A stretch of 64,000 bases of DNA from Pirellulaceae bacterium (lineage in GTDB: Bacteria > Planctomycetota > Planctomycetia > Pirellulales > Pirellulaceae), in the NCBI GenBank assembly GCA_029243025.1, contig JAQWSU010000017.1, positions 124,001-188,000 on the forward strand, in the 5' to 3' direction. This document shows positions 25,592 to 35,633 of this stretch, in pieces; positions within the stretch are counted from its first letter, which is position 1; every line of letters begins with the position of its first letter. The notes beneath the pieces were generated by a model, which made no database searches, was not told where the DNA came from, and was given only the letters and a program-made list of their open reading frames with translations. A program made the position numbers and the translations under genes.

Positions 25592-26494
25592 ATGAATGAT
25601 TTCGCCCTGCAAGTCTTATTACCACTGATTACCTTCGCGGCGCTCGGCTGCCTGCGTGCCTCGGGGGATCGGAGCCTGCTTGCGCCCGGAGCAACGCCAC
25701 AGAAGCTTGCCGAGTCATTTCAATTCACAGAGGGGCCAGCGCCGGATCGCGAAGGCAATGTTTACTTTACCGATCAACCAAACGACCGCATCCTAAAATG
25801 GAGCATCGATGGCACGCTGACCACCTTTCTCCAGCCTAGCGGCCGCTCAAATGGAATGTACTTCGACCGACTCGGAAACCTGATCAGCTGCGCGGACGAA
25901 CAAAATCAATTGTGGTCGATTTCTCCGGATGGTCAGCACACGGTTCTTGTCAGCGAATTCAATCAAAAGTTACTCAATGGGCCAAATGATGTCTGGGTTC
26001 GCGACGACGGAGCGATGTATTTCACCGATCCACTATACAAGCGAGATTACTGGCAAAGAGGTCCGATGGAACAAGACGGAGAACACGTTTATTTCCTTTC
26101 CGCTGATCGCAAAATCTTGAAACGAGTCGAAGAGGATCTGATCAAACCCAACGGCATCGTAGGCACGGCTGATAACAAAACACTTTACGTCGCTGACATC
26201 CGAGGCAAAAAGACGTACGCCTACCAGATCAATCAAGATGGGACCCTGACGAACAGAAAGGTTTTCTGCGACATGGGGTCCGATGGGATGACAATCGATT
26301 CTGAAGGAAACATTTATCTGACCGGCCAGGGAGTGACTGTCTTCGATTCCCAAGGCAACAAGATTCAAAACATACCCATCGCCGAAGACTGGACGGCAAA
26401 TGTCTGTTTCGGCGGTCGAGAACGGGACACCTTGTTCATCACGGCCAGCCCATCCCTCTACAGCGTGAAGATGCGAGTTCAAGGCGTGAAGTGA
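25592..26494 (+). CDS. SMP-30/gluconolactonase-like lipoprotein
   Basis: A 300-residue protein with a lipoprotein signal ending in AALGC (cysteine near residue 20) and a six-bladed propeller of the SMP-30/gluconolactonase/LRE family. Typical segments are FTEGPAPDREGNVYFTDQPN, NGPNDVWVRDDGAMYFTDPL, KPNGIVGTADNKTLYVADI and SDGMTIDSEGNIYLT. The acidic and Asn residues in these segments are the metal ligands in characterised lactonases. It likely hydrolyses a sugar lactone or similar ester at the cell envelope. GGAG eight bases upstream of the ATG supports the start. It diverges from the cytochrome/propeller gene, with about 100 bases between. Confidence 0.92.
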   Translation: MNDFALQVLLPLITFAALGCLRASGDRSLLAPGATPQKLAESFQFTEGPAPDREGNVYFTDQPNDRILKWSIDGTLTTFLQPSGRSNGMYFDRLGNLISCADEQNQLWSISPDGQHTVLVSEFNQKLLNGPNDVWVRDDGAMYFTDPLYKRDYWQRGPMEQDGEHVYFLSADRKILKRVEEDLIKPNGIVGTADNKTLYVADIRGKKTYAYQINQDGTLTNRKVFCDMGSDGMTIDSEGNIYLTGQGVTVFDSQGNKIQNIPIAEDWTANVCFGGRERDTLFITASPSLYSVKMRVQGVK

Positions 26495-26988
26495 TCCGAT
26501 CTTGGCAGCGGGACTTATCGCCGCAACCGCGCATGACTGACCGACTCTGGGAATCTTAACCGATCGGCACGCGAAATGGCCTCCCTCCCCGGTAAAAGGC
26601 AAACGTCTCGATCCGACCAATCTCCCCGACGTGTCCGCCTTGCCCCAGCGGTTGCGGCTGGCAACCGTCAGCCAACCGAGTGAGCCACACAGGCATGAAA
26701 ACCTTCAAAAAAACACCCTCAACAACGCTTCCCCAACCGGTTTCAGGCCCGCAGCGCCGTCAGCTTGGATGTCGCATCCCAAAGTTATTGGAATCTTTCC
26801 ATGCCTATTAATATCCGGTCATCGTACAAGGTCACGTTGCTTTTCGCCAGCTTTTGACCGAATGTCCTTCCAAGATCATCTGCCAATGCGTTCCGACCAA
26901 AATCGTTGACTGCCACCCGAGCGACAGCTCCTGCAGCCAAAAACACCCACTTGGCTTGGAGGCGTTCCTGCGTTTATGCCGCCTCTGT
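26495..26988. other. Gene-free stretch between convergent lactonase and hrpA genes
   Basis: About 490 bases. Open frames occur, one of 92 codons at 26631-26909 on the plus strand, but it has no ribosome binding site and an uneven composition. No repeat or hairpin of note was seen. Confidence 0.35.
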
Positions 26989-29900
26989 TCAAATGGACTT
27001 CACAACTTTCTTCCATTGCTTTTCCAACCGTTGCGGTGAAACTTTTACGGCCGTCCCCAGAGGCTGAGCAAACAGTGAAACTCGATATTCCTCCAAGAGC
27101 CAGCGATATTCATCCAGCTCTGGATCGAGGCGATCCAGTTCTAAATTACGCTCATATTGTCCGCAATACTGATCCCAGCATTCCGCTACAGCTTCACAAT
27201 TTTGTTGGTCACGCCCTTCACCGCCGCTGGTGAGCTTGTCGATTCGATAAGCCACAGCGTTCAGATAGCGTGGAAACTGTTGTAGCCAAAACCAAGGAAC
27301 GTCTCGGAGAAACGATTGCTTCAACATTTGGTCAAGCTGCTGGATCAAGTCTTCACGAGGATTGCTCCAACGCGAGGCAGTCAATCCTTCGACCGACAAC
27401 CGTGCTCGGTGCAAGGCTTCAAAAATTGCCGGAATCAGTGGCGTGATCTCTTGCGTGGCAACGGCAATTTTTTCAACGGCTCCCGCCGCCAACTCGTCGA
27501 ACGCAGCTCGAGACCTCGGAAGCTTAGGATTCGGCAAAAAAGCTCGTTCCGTAATTCGATCTTGGATTTGCAGCTTAAGTTGATCGGAATCGACGACCGA
27601 CGCTGCCCAGACACAGCATTCGTTCCAGCGCGGCAAATGCTGAATTTGCACGCGTAGAGATTTCCCATTTGCAATAGCAAGTAGCCTGACGATCGCATTC
27701 CGTGTAGCTGCTGACGCTTTCTCTGGCGTGTCCAGCAGCCGTAACTGAACGGAATCCGCCTTATCGATCAGCGCCGGGAAGGCGACAATTTGAATTCCCC
27801 CATTGTCGATTGAAACCTCGGGGGGTAATTGATCAAAATCCCAAGTCACCAAACCGTCACGGCTCCACTCCTCATTAATCAGAGTGGCATCGGGTTCGGC
27901 AGTGCGCGTCGTCTTCAATTCCTGCAGCAATTCGTCCAAATCGCGACCGGATTGTTGGACCCCGCCCGTATCGTCGACGACACGAACGTTGAGATGCAGA
28001 TGGCGGGCCAATTTAGAGAGATCAAAATCAGTAGCTCGAATCGGATCTTCCGACCGTCGCGAGAGCGTCGCTGCAAGCGACTCCAATAAGTCACCTTCAC
28101 CGAATTCGAGAGATCCCAGCACCTCTTTGGCCGTATCGGGTACGGGCACAAAATTTCGTCGCAAACTTTTGGGCAACGACCGAATTAGGGCGACCACTTT
28201 TTCTTCCAACAACCCTGGAACAAGCCATCCCATACGTTGGTTTGTGACTTGCCCGATTGCCTTGATCGGTACGGTAATCGTCACCCCATCATCGTCTGCA
28301 TCCATCTGAAAGTTGTAGGCAATTGGTAATTCCATTGCCCCCAAACGCAGCTGATCCGGAAAGTCCTCTGTATCCTGTTCCCATTCCGTTTCCTGAATGA
28401 GATCTTCTAAACTCATTTGGAGGCTGACTGCATTTTGAGGATTCGTTTTCATCCACCTCCTGAGCGAGGCTACATCGAAAACATCTTCGGGTAGACGACG
28501 ATTGTAAAATGCGAAAATCGTAAAGTCATCCAACAAATAATCTCGCCGTCTTGTCTTTGCTGCCAATCCAGCGATCTCGTCACGAATTTCTCGATTGTGA
28601 TGATAGAATTTTTCCCGCAAATCAGCTCGTTGATCTACCAAAGCGCTTTCAATAAAAATCTTCCGGGACAGCTTCGGGTCAATGCGTCCGTAGTGAACTC
28701 TCCGTTTCGCAACCACCGGTAGTCCAAACAATGATACTTTTTCGTAAGCCATCACCGATCGTGACTTGCGGTGCCAATGAGGATCACTGTATCCACGTTT
28801 CACAAGGTGCGCAGCAATCGGTTCAACCCACGCAGGACTGATCCTCGCCAGCACGCGTGCGTAGCGGCGTGATGTCTCGACCAATTCGGCGGCAACGATC
28901 CACTTATGCCGAGCCTTGAAAAGTCCCGAACCTGGCCATAGTTGAAGCTTGAGACCACCTGCACCTGTGTATTCTCGATCATCTGTTTGCCAACACACGC
29001 CGGAGAGCAAACCGGTCAATAAAGCGCGGTGGATCGCCGCGAACTCATCTCGTCGCTGATCTCGATTCAAATGTCGACGACCGACCATTTCCAACAATTG
29101 TCGATGGATTTCCGTCCACTCCCGCATACGATTGAACGACAAAAAGTTATGTTTACAAGCCTTGCGCAACTGACTTCGCGAAACGGTTTCTCTCAGTTGG
29201 TGGTAAAAATCCCAGATTCGCAAATAGCTGAGAAAGTCGGATTCCTTATCCAGAAACTTCTCGTGCTGCTCATCCGCTTGATTACGCCGATCATGAGGCC
29301 GCTCACGCGGATCCTGGACCTCCAAGGCGGCCGCAATAATCAGTAACTCAGCCAGACAGCCTTCCTCTTTACCGGCCAAGATCATTCGACCAATTCGCGG
29401 ATCAACCGGCATCTTGGACAATTCACGTCCGATGGGAGTCAAATTCCGATGGGCATCCACCGCACCAATCTCAAAAAGTGTTTTGTAACCATCTCGAATC
29501 GCTTCTGGTCTCGGCGGATCGAGAAAAGGGATTTGCTCAACATCACCCAATCTCAACGACTTCGCCTGTAATATGACGGCCGCAAGATTGGTTCGCCGAA
29601 TTTCCGGAGTCGTATATTCGTCACGTCGTTCAAAGTCTTCGACATCAAAAAGTCGAAGACAAATGCCTGGTGCAACGCGCCCACATCGCCCCTTCCGCTG
29701 ATCTGCCGAAGCACGTGACACTGCCTCGACCGGCAGTCGCTGTACTTTCGAACGTGGAGAATAGCGGCTGATACGCGCCGTTCCCGTATCGATGACATAA
29801 CGAATATCTGGAACCGTCAATGAGGACTCGGCCACGTTGGTTGCCAAGACAATGCGGCGATAGTCGGAAGGTTGAAAAATTCGATTCTGTTCTGCTGTCG

Positions 29901-30888
29901 AAAGCCGAGCGTAAAGCGGCAAAACCTCTGTTTTGCGGGATCCGTCACCAGCAAACTGCTCACCTCGCAAGCGTTGAGCAACCTCCCGAATGTCGCGTTC
30001 GGTTGGTAGAAAGATTAACATATTGCCCCGGTCAATCGCCGCAAGTTCATGGGCTGCTGCCACAATTCCTTCGGTGACTTCGCGTTCCTCTCCCTCCTCA
30101 TCCGATAGAGGTCGGTACCGCAATTCCACAGGGTATGAACGCCCCGACACCTGCACGACGGGCGCCGGCCCCTGATCATCCGAAAAATGTTCGCTGAATC
30201 GCTCGGCATCAATCGTCGCCGAAGTGATAATCAGCTTCAGATCCGGGCGCTTCGGTAAGATGCCGCGCAGATACCCCATCAAGAAATCTATGTTCAACGA
30301 ACGTTCGTGCGCTTCATCAAGAATGATCACCTCGTATTGTTCGAAAAAGCGATCACTTTGACTCTCGGCCAAGAGAATCCCATCGGTCATTAACTTGACA
30401 TAGGTCTTGGGATTGGAACGATCGTTGAAGCGAATCTTGAACCCTACCTGCTCACCCAGTGGAACCTGCATCTCATCGGCCACGCGAGCTGCAATGCTGC
30501 GAGCCGCAATTCGTCGGGGCTGGGTGTGACCAACCATCCCGGCCACTCCGAATCCGGCAGCAAGTGCGATCTTTGGCAATTGAGTCGACTTGCCGGAACC
30601 CGTTTCACCGGCAACCACCAAGACCTGCCGTTCCGCGAGTAACTGTTGAATTTCTTCGCGTTTTGTCTCGATCGGCAATTCGCTATCAAACACGAGGGCT
30701 GGCAAATCCCGTCCTCGCTGTTTCTTGATTTCGATCGACGATTCGAAGTCTTGCATCCAGCGTTGCACCGCGTCAGGCTTATTCCCTGCTTCATGACGCA
30801 GTTTTCGCAAGCGTTGGCGCAGGCGAAAACGGTCACGAAGCATCGCTTCGTGCAAGCGTTGGTCAATATCACCGGGCAGATTCATGGG
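26989..30888 (-). CDS. hrpA: ATP-dependent RNA helicase HrpA
   Basis: A 1299-residue DEAH-box helicase matching full-length HrpA (usually about 1300 residues). Walker A GETGSGKST lies near residue 95, the Walker B/DEAH box in VIILDEAHERSLNIDFLM (about 186), motif III SATIDAERFS, and motifs V-VI in LATNVAESSLTVPDIRYVID and RKGRCGRVAPG. HA2 and OB regions follow, then the long C-terminal DUF3418-type region. HrpA acts on RNA and ribosomes, and in E. coli rescues stalled or collided ribosomes. The frame can begin with TTG at 30909, but ATG 30888 gives MNLPGDIDQRLHE and is preferred. Convergent or divergent neighbours suggest it is transcribed alone. Confidence 0.95.
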   Translation of the reverse strand, partial: PMNLPGDIDQRLHEAMLRDRFRLRQRLRKLRHEAGNKPDAVQRWMQDFESSIEIKKQRGRDLPALVFDSELPIETKREEIQQLLAERQVLVVAGETGSGKSTQLPKIALAAGFGVAGMVGHTQPRRIAARSIAARVADEMQVPLGEQVGFKIRFNDRSNPKTYVKLMTDGILLAESQSDRFFEQYEVIILDEAHERSLNIDFLMGYLRGILPKRPDLKLIITSATIDAERFSEHFSDDQGPAPVVQVSGRSYPVELRYRPLSDEEGEEREVTEGIVAAAHELAAIDRGNMLIFLPTERDIREVAQRLRGEQFAGDGSRKTEVLPLYARLSTAEQNRIFQPSDYRRIVLATNVAESSLTVPDIRYVIDTGTARISRYSPRSKVQRLPVEAVSRASADQRKGRCGRVAPGICLRLFDVEDFERRDEYTTPEIRRTNLAAVILQAKSLRLGDVEQIPFLDPPRPEAIRDGYKTLFEIGAVDAHRNLTPIGRELSKMPVDPRIGRMILAGKEEGCLAELLIIAAALEVQDPRERPHDRRNQADEQHEKFLDKESDFLSYLRIWDFYHQLRETVSRSQLRKACKHNFLSFNRMREWTEIHRQLLEMVGRRHLNRDQRRDEFAAIHRALLTGLLSGVCWQTDDREYTGAGGLKLQLWPGSGLFKARHKWIVAAELVETSRRYARVLARISPAWVEPIAAHLVKRGYSDPHWHRKSRSVMAYEKVSLFGLPVVAKRRVHYGRIDPKLSRKIFIESALVDQRADLREKFYHHNREIRDEIAGLAAKTRRRDYLLDDFTIFAFYNRRLPEDVFDVASLRRWMKTNPQNAVSLQMSLEDLIQETEWEQDTEDFPDQLRLGAMELPIAYNFQMDADDDGVTITVPIKAIGQVTNQRMGWLVPGLLEEKVVALIRSLPKSLRRNFVPVPDTAKEVLGSLEFGEGDLLESLAATLSRRSEDPIRATDFDLSKLARHLHLNVRVVDDTGGVQQSGRDLDELLQELKTTRTAEPDATLINEEWSRDGLVTWDFDQLPPEVSIDNGGIQIVAFPALIDKADSVQLRLLDTPEKASAATRNAIVRLLAIANGKSLRVQIQHLPRWNECCVWAASVVDSDQLKLQIQDRITERAFLPNPKLPRSRAAFDELAAGAVEKIAVATQEITPLIPAIFEALHRARLSVEGLTASRWSNPREDLIQQLDQMLKQSFLRDVPWFWLQQFPRYLNAVAYRIDKLTSGGEGRDQQNCEAVAECWDQYCGQYERNLELDRLDPELDEYRWLLEEYRVSLFAQPLGTAVKVSPQRLEKQWKKVVKSI

Positions 30889-31037
30889 ATTTAAAGCAAA
30901 AAAAGCCAACGATTCAGCGGCACGAACACGGTCGATCTTGGTCGCCGCTCTGGCATCGTCATCAGCTCTCCGTTAAGTTTGTGATAGAAACCGCCACCGT
31001 CGCTCCATGAGCAATCCTCTTTGCGCTGGATTTCACG

Positions 31038-32363
31038 ATGACACGAACACTTATACTCGCGCTCACCTGCCTCACAAGCCTGTTGTGCTACCAGGAAATA
31101 CGAGCGGATGACTGGCCCCAATGGCTCGGGCCAGGTCGCGAAAGTCATTGGCGCGAGCAAGGTATCCTTAGACAGTTTCCCGAGGGGGGGCCTGTCGTCA
31201 AGTGGCGAGTCCCGATTGCAGGTGGATACTCGGGACCGGCAGTCGCGGATGATCGCGTTTTTTTGATGGATTATGTAACGAGTGGGGATCAGAGCCCTGA
31301 CCCCAATAAACGGAATCAGCTGGCCGGCACCGAACGAGTGCTCTGCTTCGACGCGAACACCGGCAAACAGCTTTGGAAGCACGAATACGACTGCCCCTAC
31401 CAAATCTCTTATCCCGCGGGACCTCGCTGTACACCAACGGTCGACGAAAATCGAGTCTACACTTTAGGCGCGGAGGGAGATTTACGTTGCCTCGACATCG
31501 AAAGCGGCCGACTCGTCTGGAAAGTGAATTTCAAACAAGATTTCGAGGCAGAAACACCCCTCTGGGGTTTCTGCGGCCATCCATTGGTCGACGGAGACAA
31601 GTTGATTTGTATCGCTGGCGGCCCCGAAGCACTCGCCATCGCACTCGATAAGAAAAGCGGCAAATTGATCTGGCAAGCGTTGGATGCGAGCGGCCCGGGC
31701 TATAGCGCCCCCACACTCATTGATGCCGGCGGCAAACGTCAACTATTGATCTGGCACGCGGAAGCACTCAACAGTCTTAACCCGGAAACAGGTGACGTTT
31801 ACTGGTCCGAACCGCTGGAACCAAATTACGGCATGGCCATCATGACGCCACGAGTTCACGACAATCTGCTGTTCGTGGGCGCCATTCGTGACAAATCGAT
31901 GCTCCTACGCTTGGATACCAATGCACCCACCGCATTCGTTGAGTGGTACGGCCAAAAAGGAAAAGGAATCGATCCAGTCAATGCCACACCTTACATCGAG
32001 AATGGGTTTCTTTACGGAGTCACACGTGACGGCCAGCTTTCCTGTGTCAAAATGAGCACAGGGGAAATACTCTGGGATACGTTTGAACTCATGCCAGACG
32101 ACCGGCGTGCCCATTCCGGAACCCTATTTCTGATCAAGCACGAGGACCGCTTCTTTCTCTGCACCGATTCCGGCGATCTCATTATTGCCCGTCTCACCCC
32201 CGAGGCTTTCAAAGAACTTGACCGTGCCAAAATCTTGGAACCAACGGGCGATGGCTTTGGCCGCAAAGTTTGGTGGAGCCACCCGGCCTTCGCCAACCGC
32301 TGTATTTTCGCGAGGAACGACAAAGAATTGATCTGTATCTCCCTCTCTGCCCGAGATGAATGA
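31038..32363 (+). CDS. Secreted PQQ-like beta-propeller protein
   Basis: A 441-residue exported protein with a clean signal peptide (RTLILALTCLTSLLCYQEIRA) and the planctomycete-typical start of the mature chain DDWPQWLGPGRESHWRE. The rest is PQQ/quinoprotein-like propeller repeats with the recurring pattern 'C-F-D-A-N-T-G-K-Q-L-W' (LCFDANTGKQLWKHEY, LDIESGRLVWKVNF, LDKKSGKLIWQALD, KMSTGEILWDTFEL). Dehydrogenase catalytic residues are not evident, so a binding or scaffolding role is more likely than a PQQ enzyme. The 3' end overlaps or nearly abuts the methyltransferase gene, suggesting one transcript. Confidence 0.9.
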   Translation: MTRTLILALTCLTSLLCYQEIRADDWPQWLGPGRESHWREQGILRQFPEGGPVVKWRVPIAGGYSGPAVADDRVFLMDYVTSGDQSPDPNKRNQLAGTERVLCFDANTGKQLWKHEYDCPYQISYPAGPRCTPTVDENRVYTLGAEGDLRCLDIESGRLVWKVNFKQDFEAETPLWGFCGHPLVDGDKLICIAGGPEALAIALDKKSGKLIWQALDASGPGYSAPTLIDAGGKRQLLIWHAEALNSLNPETGDVYWSEPLEPNYGMAIMTPRVHDNLLFVGAIRDKSMLLRLDTNAPTAFVEWYGQKGKGIDPVNATPYIENGFLYGVTRDGQLSCVKMSTGEILWDTFELMPDDRRAHSGTLFLIKHEDRFFLCTDSGDLIIARLTPEAFKELDRAKILEPTGDGFGRKVWWSHPAFANRCIFARNDKELICISLSARDE

Positions 32364-32437
32364 CGCTCTTATCCTCCACCATTCTCATCACGACGACCCC
32401 AATCCATCATCCACCGCGCAACCTTCGGACAATTGAA

Positions 32438-33685
32438 ATGATCGTCTACTCTCTTCGGTCCGTTCCCCTTTTCAAATCAATTTTCCGGAGCAGCGGAATC
32501 TTGTTGGTGTTTTTGCTTCTGCTGCCGGATCCTGCTCAAGGCGATCGCAACGAGGACTTGCGGAACCAAATGGTCGATGAACACATCGCCAACGCCGGCA
32601 TTAACGACCGTCGTGTTCTCCGATCGATGCGAAGTACGCCGCGTCATGAATTTGTCAAACCGGACAAACGGCGACTTGCCTATTACGATATGGCCATCCC
32701 GATCGATTACGGTCAAACCATATCGCCACCCTACATCGTCGCCTACATGACTGATCAACTTGATCCGAAATCGACTGATCGGATCTTGGAGATTGGAACG
32801 GGCAGCGGCTACCAGGCAGCCGTTCTCAGCCCCCTCGTGCGAGACGTTTATACAATTGAAATTGTCGAACCTCTGGGCCGTCGCGCCGCAAAGGTGTTGA
32901 AGCGACTGGGGTATGACAATGTTCACACCAAGATTGGTGACGGTTTCGCCGGATGGGAAGAGCACGCTCCGTTCGACAAAATCATTGTTACTTGTTCTCC
33001 CGAAAACATTCCGCAGCCCTTGATTGATCAACTTGCGGAGGGCGGCCAGATTGTGATTCCGGTTGGCGAGCGCTTCCAACAAACGCTCTGTCGTTTCACC
33101 AAAAAGGGCAACCAACTACAACGGGAGAATCTGGAGGGAACATTCTTCGTTCCGATGACCGGCCAAGCGGAAGAGAATCGGGAGGTGATCGACGATCCCA
33201 CTCGTCCGCGTTTGATGCACGGCAGCTTCGAAGCAAAGAACGAATCACCAGAAAAACCGACTGGATGGTATTACTTGCGGCAGGCTCGAGTCGAGACGGA
33301 TCCAACCGCTCCTCATGGAAAACACGTCCTGCAATTCCGAAATGATGACGAAGGGCGCAGTGCTCATGCGTTGCAAGCCTTCGGTGCCGACGGTTTGCTG
33401 GTGAACAAACTGGCCATCAACGTCTGGACTCGAGGAAACAACATCAAATCGGGCCAAGGCCGTCTTGAACGAGCCCATGCAGTCATCGAATTTTATGGAA
33501 CCAATCGGGCCCCTGTGGGCCACGTTTCCCTGGGTCCCTGGACCGGAACGTTCGCATGGCGACATGTCAGCCAAGTGGTTAAGATCCCACCCGCAGCTCG
33601 ATTGGCAGTCATCGGCATCGGGTTGTTTGGTGCCACGGGTGAATTATCTGTGGATTCTATTTCGATTCGAGCCGTCAAAAATTAA
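32438..33685 (+). CDS. pcm: Exported protein-L-isoaspartate O-methyltransferase with C-terminal extension
   Basis: The catalytic part (about 40-230) is a PCMT: NQMVDEHIANAGINDRRVL, the substrate loop IPIDYGQTISPPYIVAYM, SAM motif I ILEIGTGSGYQAAVLSPLV, and post-I IEIVEPLG. PCMT repairs isoaspartyl residues in aged proteins. Two unusual features stand out. A signal-peptide-like N-terminus (basic start, then SGILLVFLLLLPDPAQG) indicates export. About 155 extra residues (from MHGSFEAKNE onward) look like a beta-sandwich carbohydrate-binding-type domain. ATG 32438 yields the normal signal peptide; the frame also has an ATG at 32360 that overlaps the propeller stop as ATGA, so the start is uncertain by 26 codons. 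SAM supply outside the cytoplasm is puzzling. Confidence 0.87.
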   Translation: MIVYSLRSVPLFKSIFRSSGILLVFLLLLPDPAQGDRNEDLRNQMVDEHIANAGINDRRVLRSMRSTPRHEFVKPDKRRLAYYDMAIPIDYGQTISPPYIVAYMTDQLDPKSTDRILEIGTGSGYQAAVLSPLVRDVYTIEIVEPLGRRAAKVLKRLGYDNVHTKIGDGFAGWEEHAPFDKIIVTCSPENIPQPLIDQLAEGGQIVIPVGERFQQTLCRFTKKGNQLQRENLEGTFFVPMTGQAEENREVIDDPTRPRLMHGSFEAKNESPEKPTGWYYLRQARVETDPTAPHGKHVLQFRNDDEGRSAHALQAFGADGLLVNKLAINVWTRGNNIKSGQGRLERAHAVIEFYGTNRAPVGHVSLGPWTGTFAWRHVSQVVKIPPAARLAVIGIGLFGATGELSVDSISIRAVKN

Positions 33686-33692
33686 CAACGGC

Positions 33693-35633
33693 TCAACGTC
33701 GCTTTAACATTTCCACCCGATAACGACGCATCACATCCGCTCGAGCCAATAAGCCCACCAATTTGCGCTGCCCCTGATCTTCTTCTTCCACAGGTAACGT
33801 TTCGATATCACGTGATCCAAATTCACGTAATGCCTCAAGCAGGTTGTTTTGCGGAGAAACAGCCGTCGTGGTTCTGAGCGCAATATCGTCCGCGTTCACT
33901 AAATGCGGTTGAGTATCTGTATCCAAAATTCGGTGCAAATCCTCCGGTCGAATGATCCCAACCAGCACGCCCTGATCATCCATCACCGGCAGACTTTCAA
34001 TGTGAGAATGCAAACGGGCGACTTGGACTATTTTGATCAAATTGTCGGTATTCTTAAGCGTGGGAAAACTCCTGATCATCACGTCCCGAACCATAATGTG
34101 TTCAACCCGATGCATATCGTGCCCCCGCGCAATCAATTCACCGCGACGACTGAGCTTTTTCTGATAGATGCTTTCAGGATCAATGGTTTGCGCCAAGATA
34201 CTGGCAATTCCCGCAGCTGCCATAATCGGCAGGATAATGTGATAGTCGTTGGTCAATTCATAGACGATCAGGATCGCGCTCAATATCCCCTGTGTCGTGC
34301 CGGCTACCACAGCCCCCATACCGACAATCGCATAAACCCCCGGACTGGCGGACATGCCAGGCACCAGCAGATTGCAAAGCAGGCCAAAGGATGCACCTAG
34401 CGTCGCTCCCAGAAATAACGATGGCGCGAACACACCCCCTGAACCTCCACCCCCAAGCGTGATGCTTGTCAAAATGGGTTTCAAAAAAGCCAACGGGAGC
34501 AGCCAAAACAGTTCACTGACCATTTGGCTCCGGTTCAGATAAATACCTCGATCCACCGGTGGAGAGCCAGCGGAACTCGTTTCTTCGAAAATGCTCGTAG
34601 CCTGCGGATCCGTACTTGGGCGGTCAAGATGTAAAGCATGCTCGACAACGGAATAACCAACGCCGAACAAAGGCGGAACGGCATGTGGACTTTGACCCGT
34701 CACATCGGCGCTGGGAGGATGCATCGGATAAAGCAACCCGACTAGTCCTACAATCAACCCCATCACCAATGCACGAACCTTGTAGTTGGGAAACCGTAAA
34801 GCGCTTTGGTCTTCGATCCAATACAACAACTTGACAAAAAACACAGCCGCCAAACCGCAGCAAAGTCCCAAGACTAAATAGGAGGGTAGCTGAGCCCAAG
34901 AACCTACATAGCGATAATAAACATGTGGAAACGCTGCATTCAATTCGTACTCACCCACATGCTTCTGTACAACATTTGCCAGCACGCTAGAAATCACAAT
35001 CGGCGTCATGCTCTCAACGGCAAAACTACCCAAGATGATCTCGCTCGCAAAGATCACACCCGCAATAGGAGCGTTGAAAGTAGCGCTGATGCCGGCCGCA
35101 GCACCCGATGCCACCAGCACTTTGATATTGGGTGCCGATAGCTTGAACCATTGGCCGAAAACGCTTCCCAGCGAAGATCCTATTTGGACGATCGGTCCCT
35201 CACGTCCCACCGATCCTCCTGTCCCGATACACAACGCGCTGGCGATGATCTTCACAAATGACACACGTGGTCGAATCACCCCGTCGTGCCGAGCTACTGC
35301 CGTAATTACCTCGGGTACTCCGTGCCCCTGCGCTTCAGGTGCGAAGCGACGTGTCCACCACGAGACCACCAACAAACCGACAGCAGGTGTCACACAAACA
35401 AGAAACCAGTAGCGAGAATTGCCTTCCGCAAGAAAAACGAACCGTTCAATCGTGTTAGCCGCGACGAATTCGATCAACAGAGTGAATGCTGTCGCCCCCA
35501 AGCCAGCAAGCAGTCCAATCACTCCGGCAAGAACAATGGTCAACGGAAGTGCCGGGACCGAACCTCGTGGAACCCGCGAGATTAACCCGGAAAGTGCCGA
35601 ACAAAGCTTGTCGGCCACAGATTGAAACAACAT
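33693..35633 (-). CDS. ClC-family chloride channel/antiporter with CBS domains
   Basis: A 646-residue membrane protein with ClC selectivity-filter motifs: QGHGVPEV (about 98), GREGPIVQIGSSLG (about 142, with the gating glutamate) and GGVFAPSLFLGA (about 400). The C-terminus has two CBS domains (VRDVMIRSFPTLKNTDNLIKI and ALRTTTAVSPQNNLLEALRE), which in ClC proteins often bind adenine nucleotides. The gating glutamate in GREGP is present; whether it is a channel or H+/Cl- antiporter cannot be decided by eye. About 40 residues of insert between TM helices (around 340-365) are Pro/Ser/Asp rich. Convergent with pcm (7 bases between stops). Confidence 0.93.
   Translation of the reverse strand: MLFQSVADKLCSALSGLISRVPRGSVPALPLTIVLAGVIGLLAGLGATAFTLLIEFVAANTIERFVFLAEGNSRYWFLVCVTPAVGLLVVSWWTRRFAPEAQGHGVPEVITAVARHDGVIRPRVSFVKIIASALCIGTGGSVGREGPIVQIGSSLGSVFGQWFKLSAPNIKVLVASGAAAGISATFNAPIAGVIFASEIILGSFAVESMTPIVISSVLANVVQKHVGEYELNAAFPHVYYRYVGSWAQLPSYLVLGLCCGLAAVFFVKLLYWIEDQSALRFPNYKVRALVMGLIVGLVGLLYPMHPPSADVTGQSPHAVPPLFGVGYSVVEHALHLDRPSTDPQATSIFEETSSAGSPPVDRGIYLNRSQMVSELFWLLPLAFLKPILTSITLGGGGSGGVFAPSLFLGATLGASFGLLCNLLVPGMSASPGVYAIVGMGAVVAGTTQGILSAILIVYELTNDYHIILPIMAAAGIASILAQTIDPESIYQKKLSRRGELIARGHDMHRVEHIMVRDVMIRSFPTLKNTDNLIKIVQVARLHSHIESLPVMDDQGVLVGIIRPEDLHRILDTDTQPHLVNADDIALRTTTAVSPQNNLLEALREFGSRDIETLPVEEEDQGQRKLVGLLARADVMRRYRVEMLKRR

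Noticed and set aside
26631-26909. 92-codon plus-strand frame between the lactonase and hrpA genes
   Set aside because: No Shine-Dalgarno, protein-unlike composition and no recognisable motif.
31038-32363. PQQ-dependent dehydrogenase
   Set aside because: Propeller repeats are present, but the PQQ-ligand and catalytic regions of quinoprotein dehydrogenases are not visible and the chain is too short.
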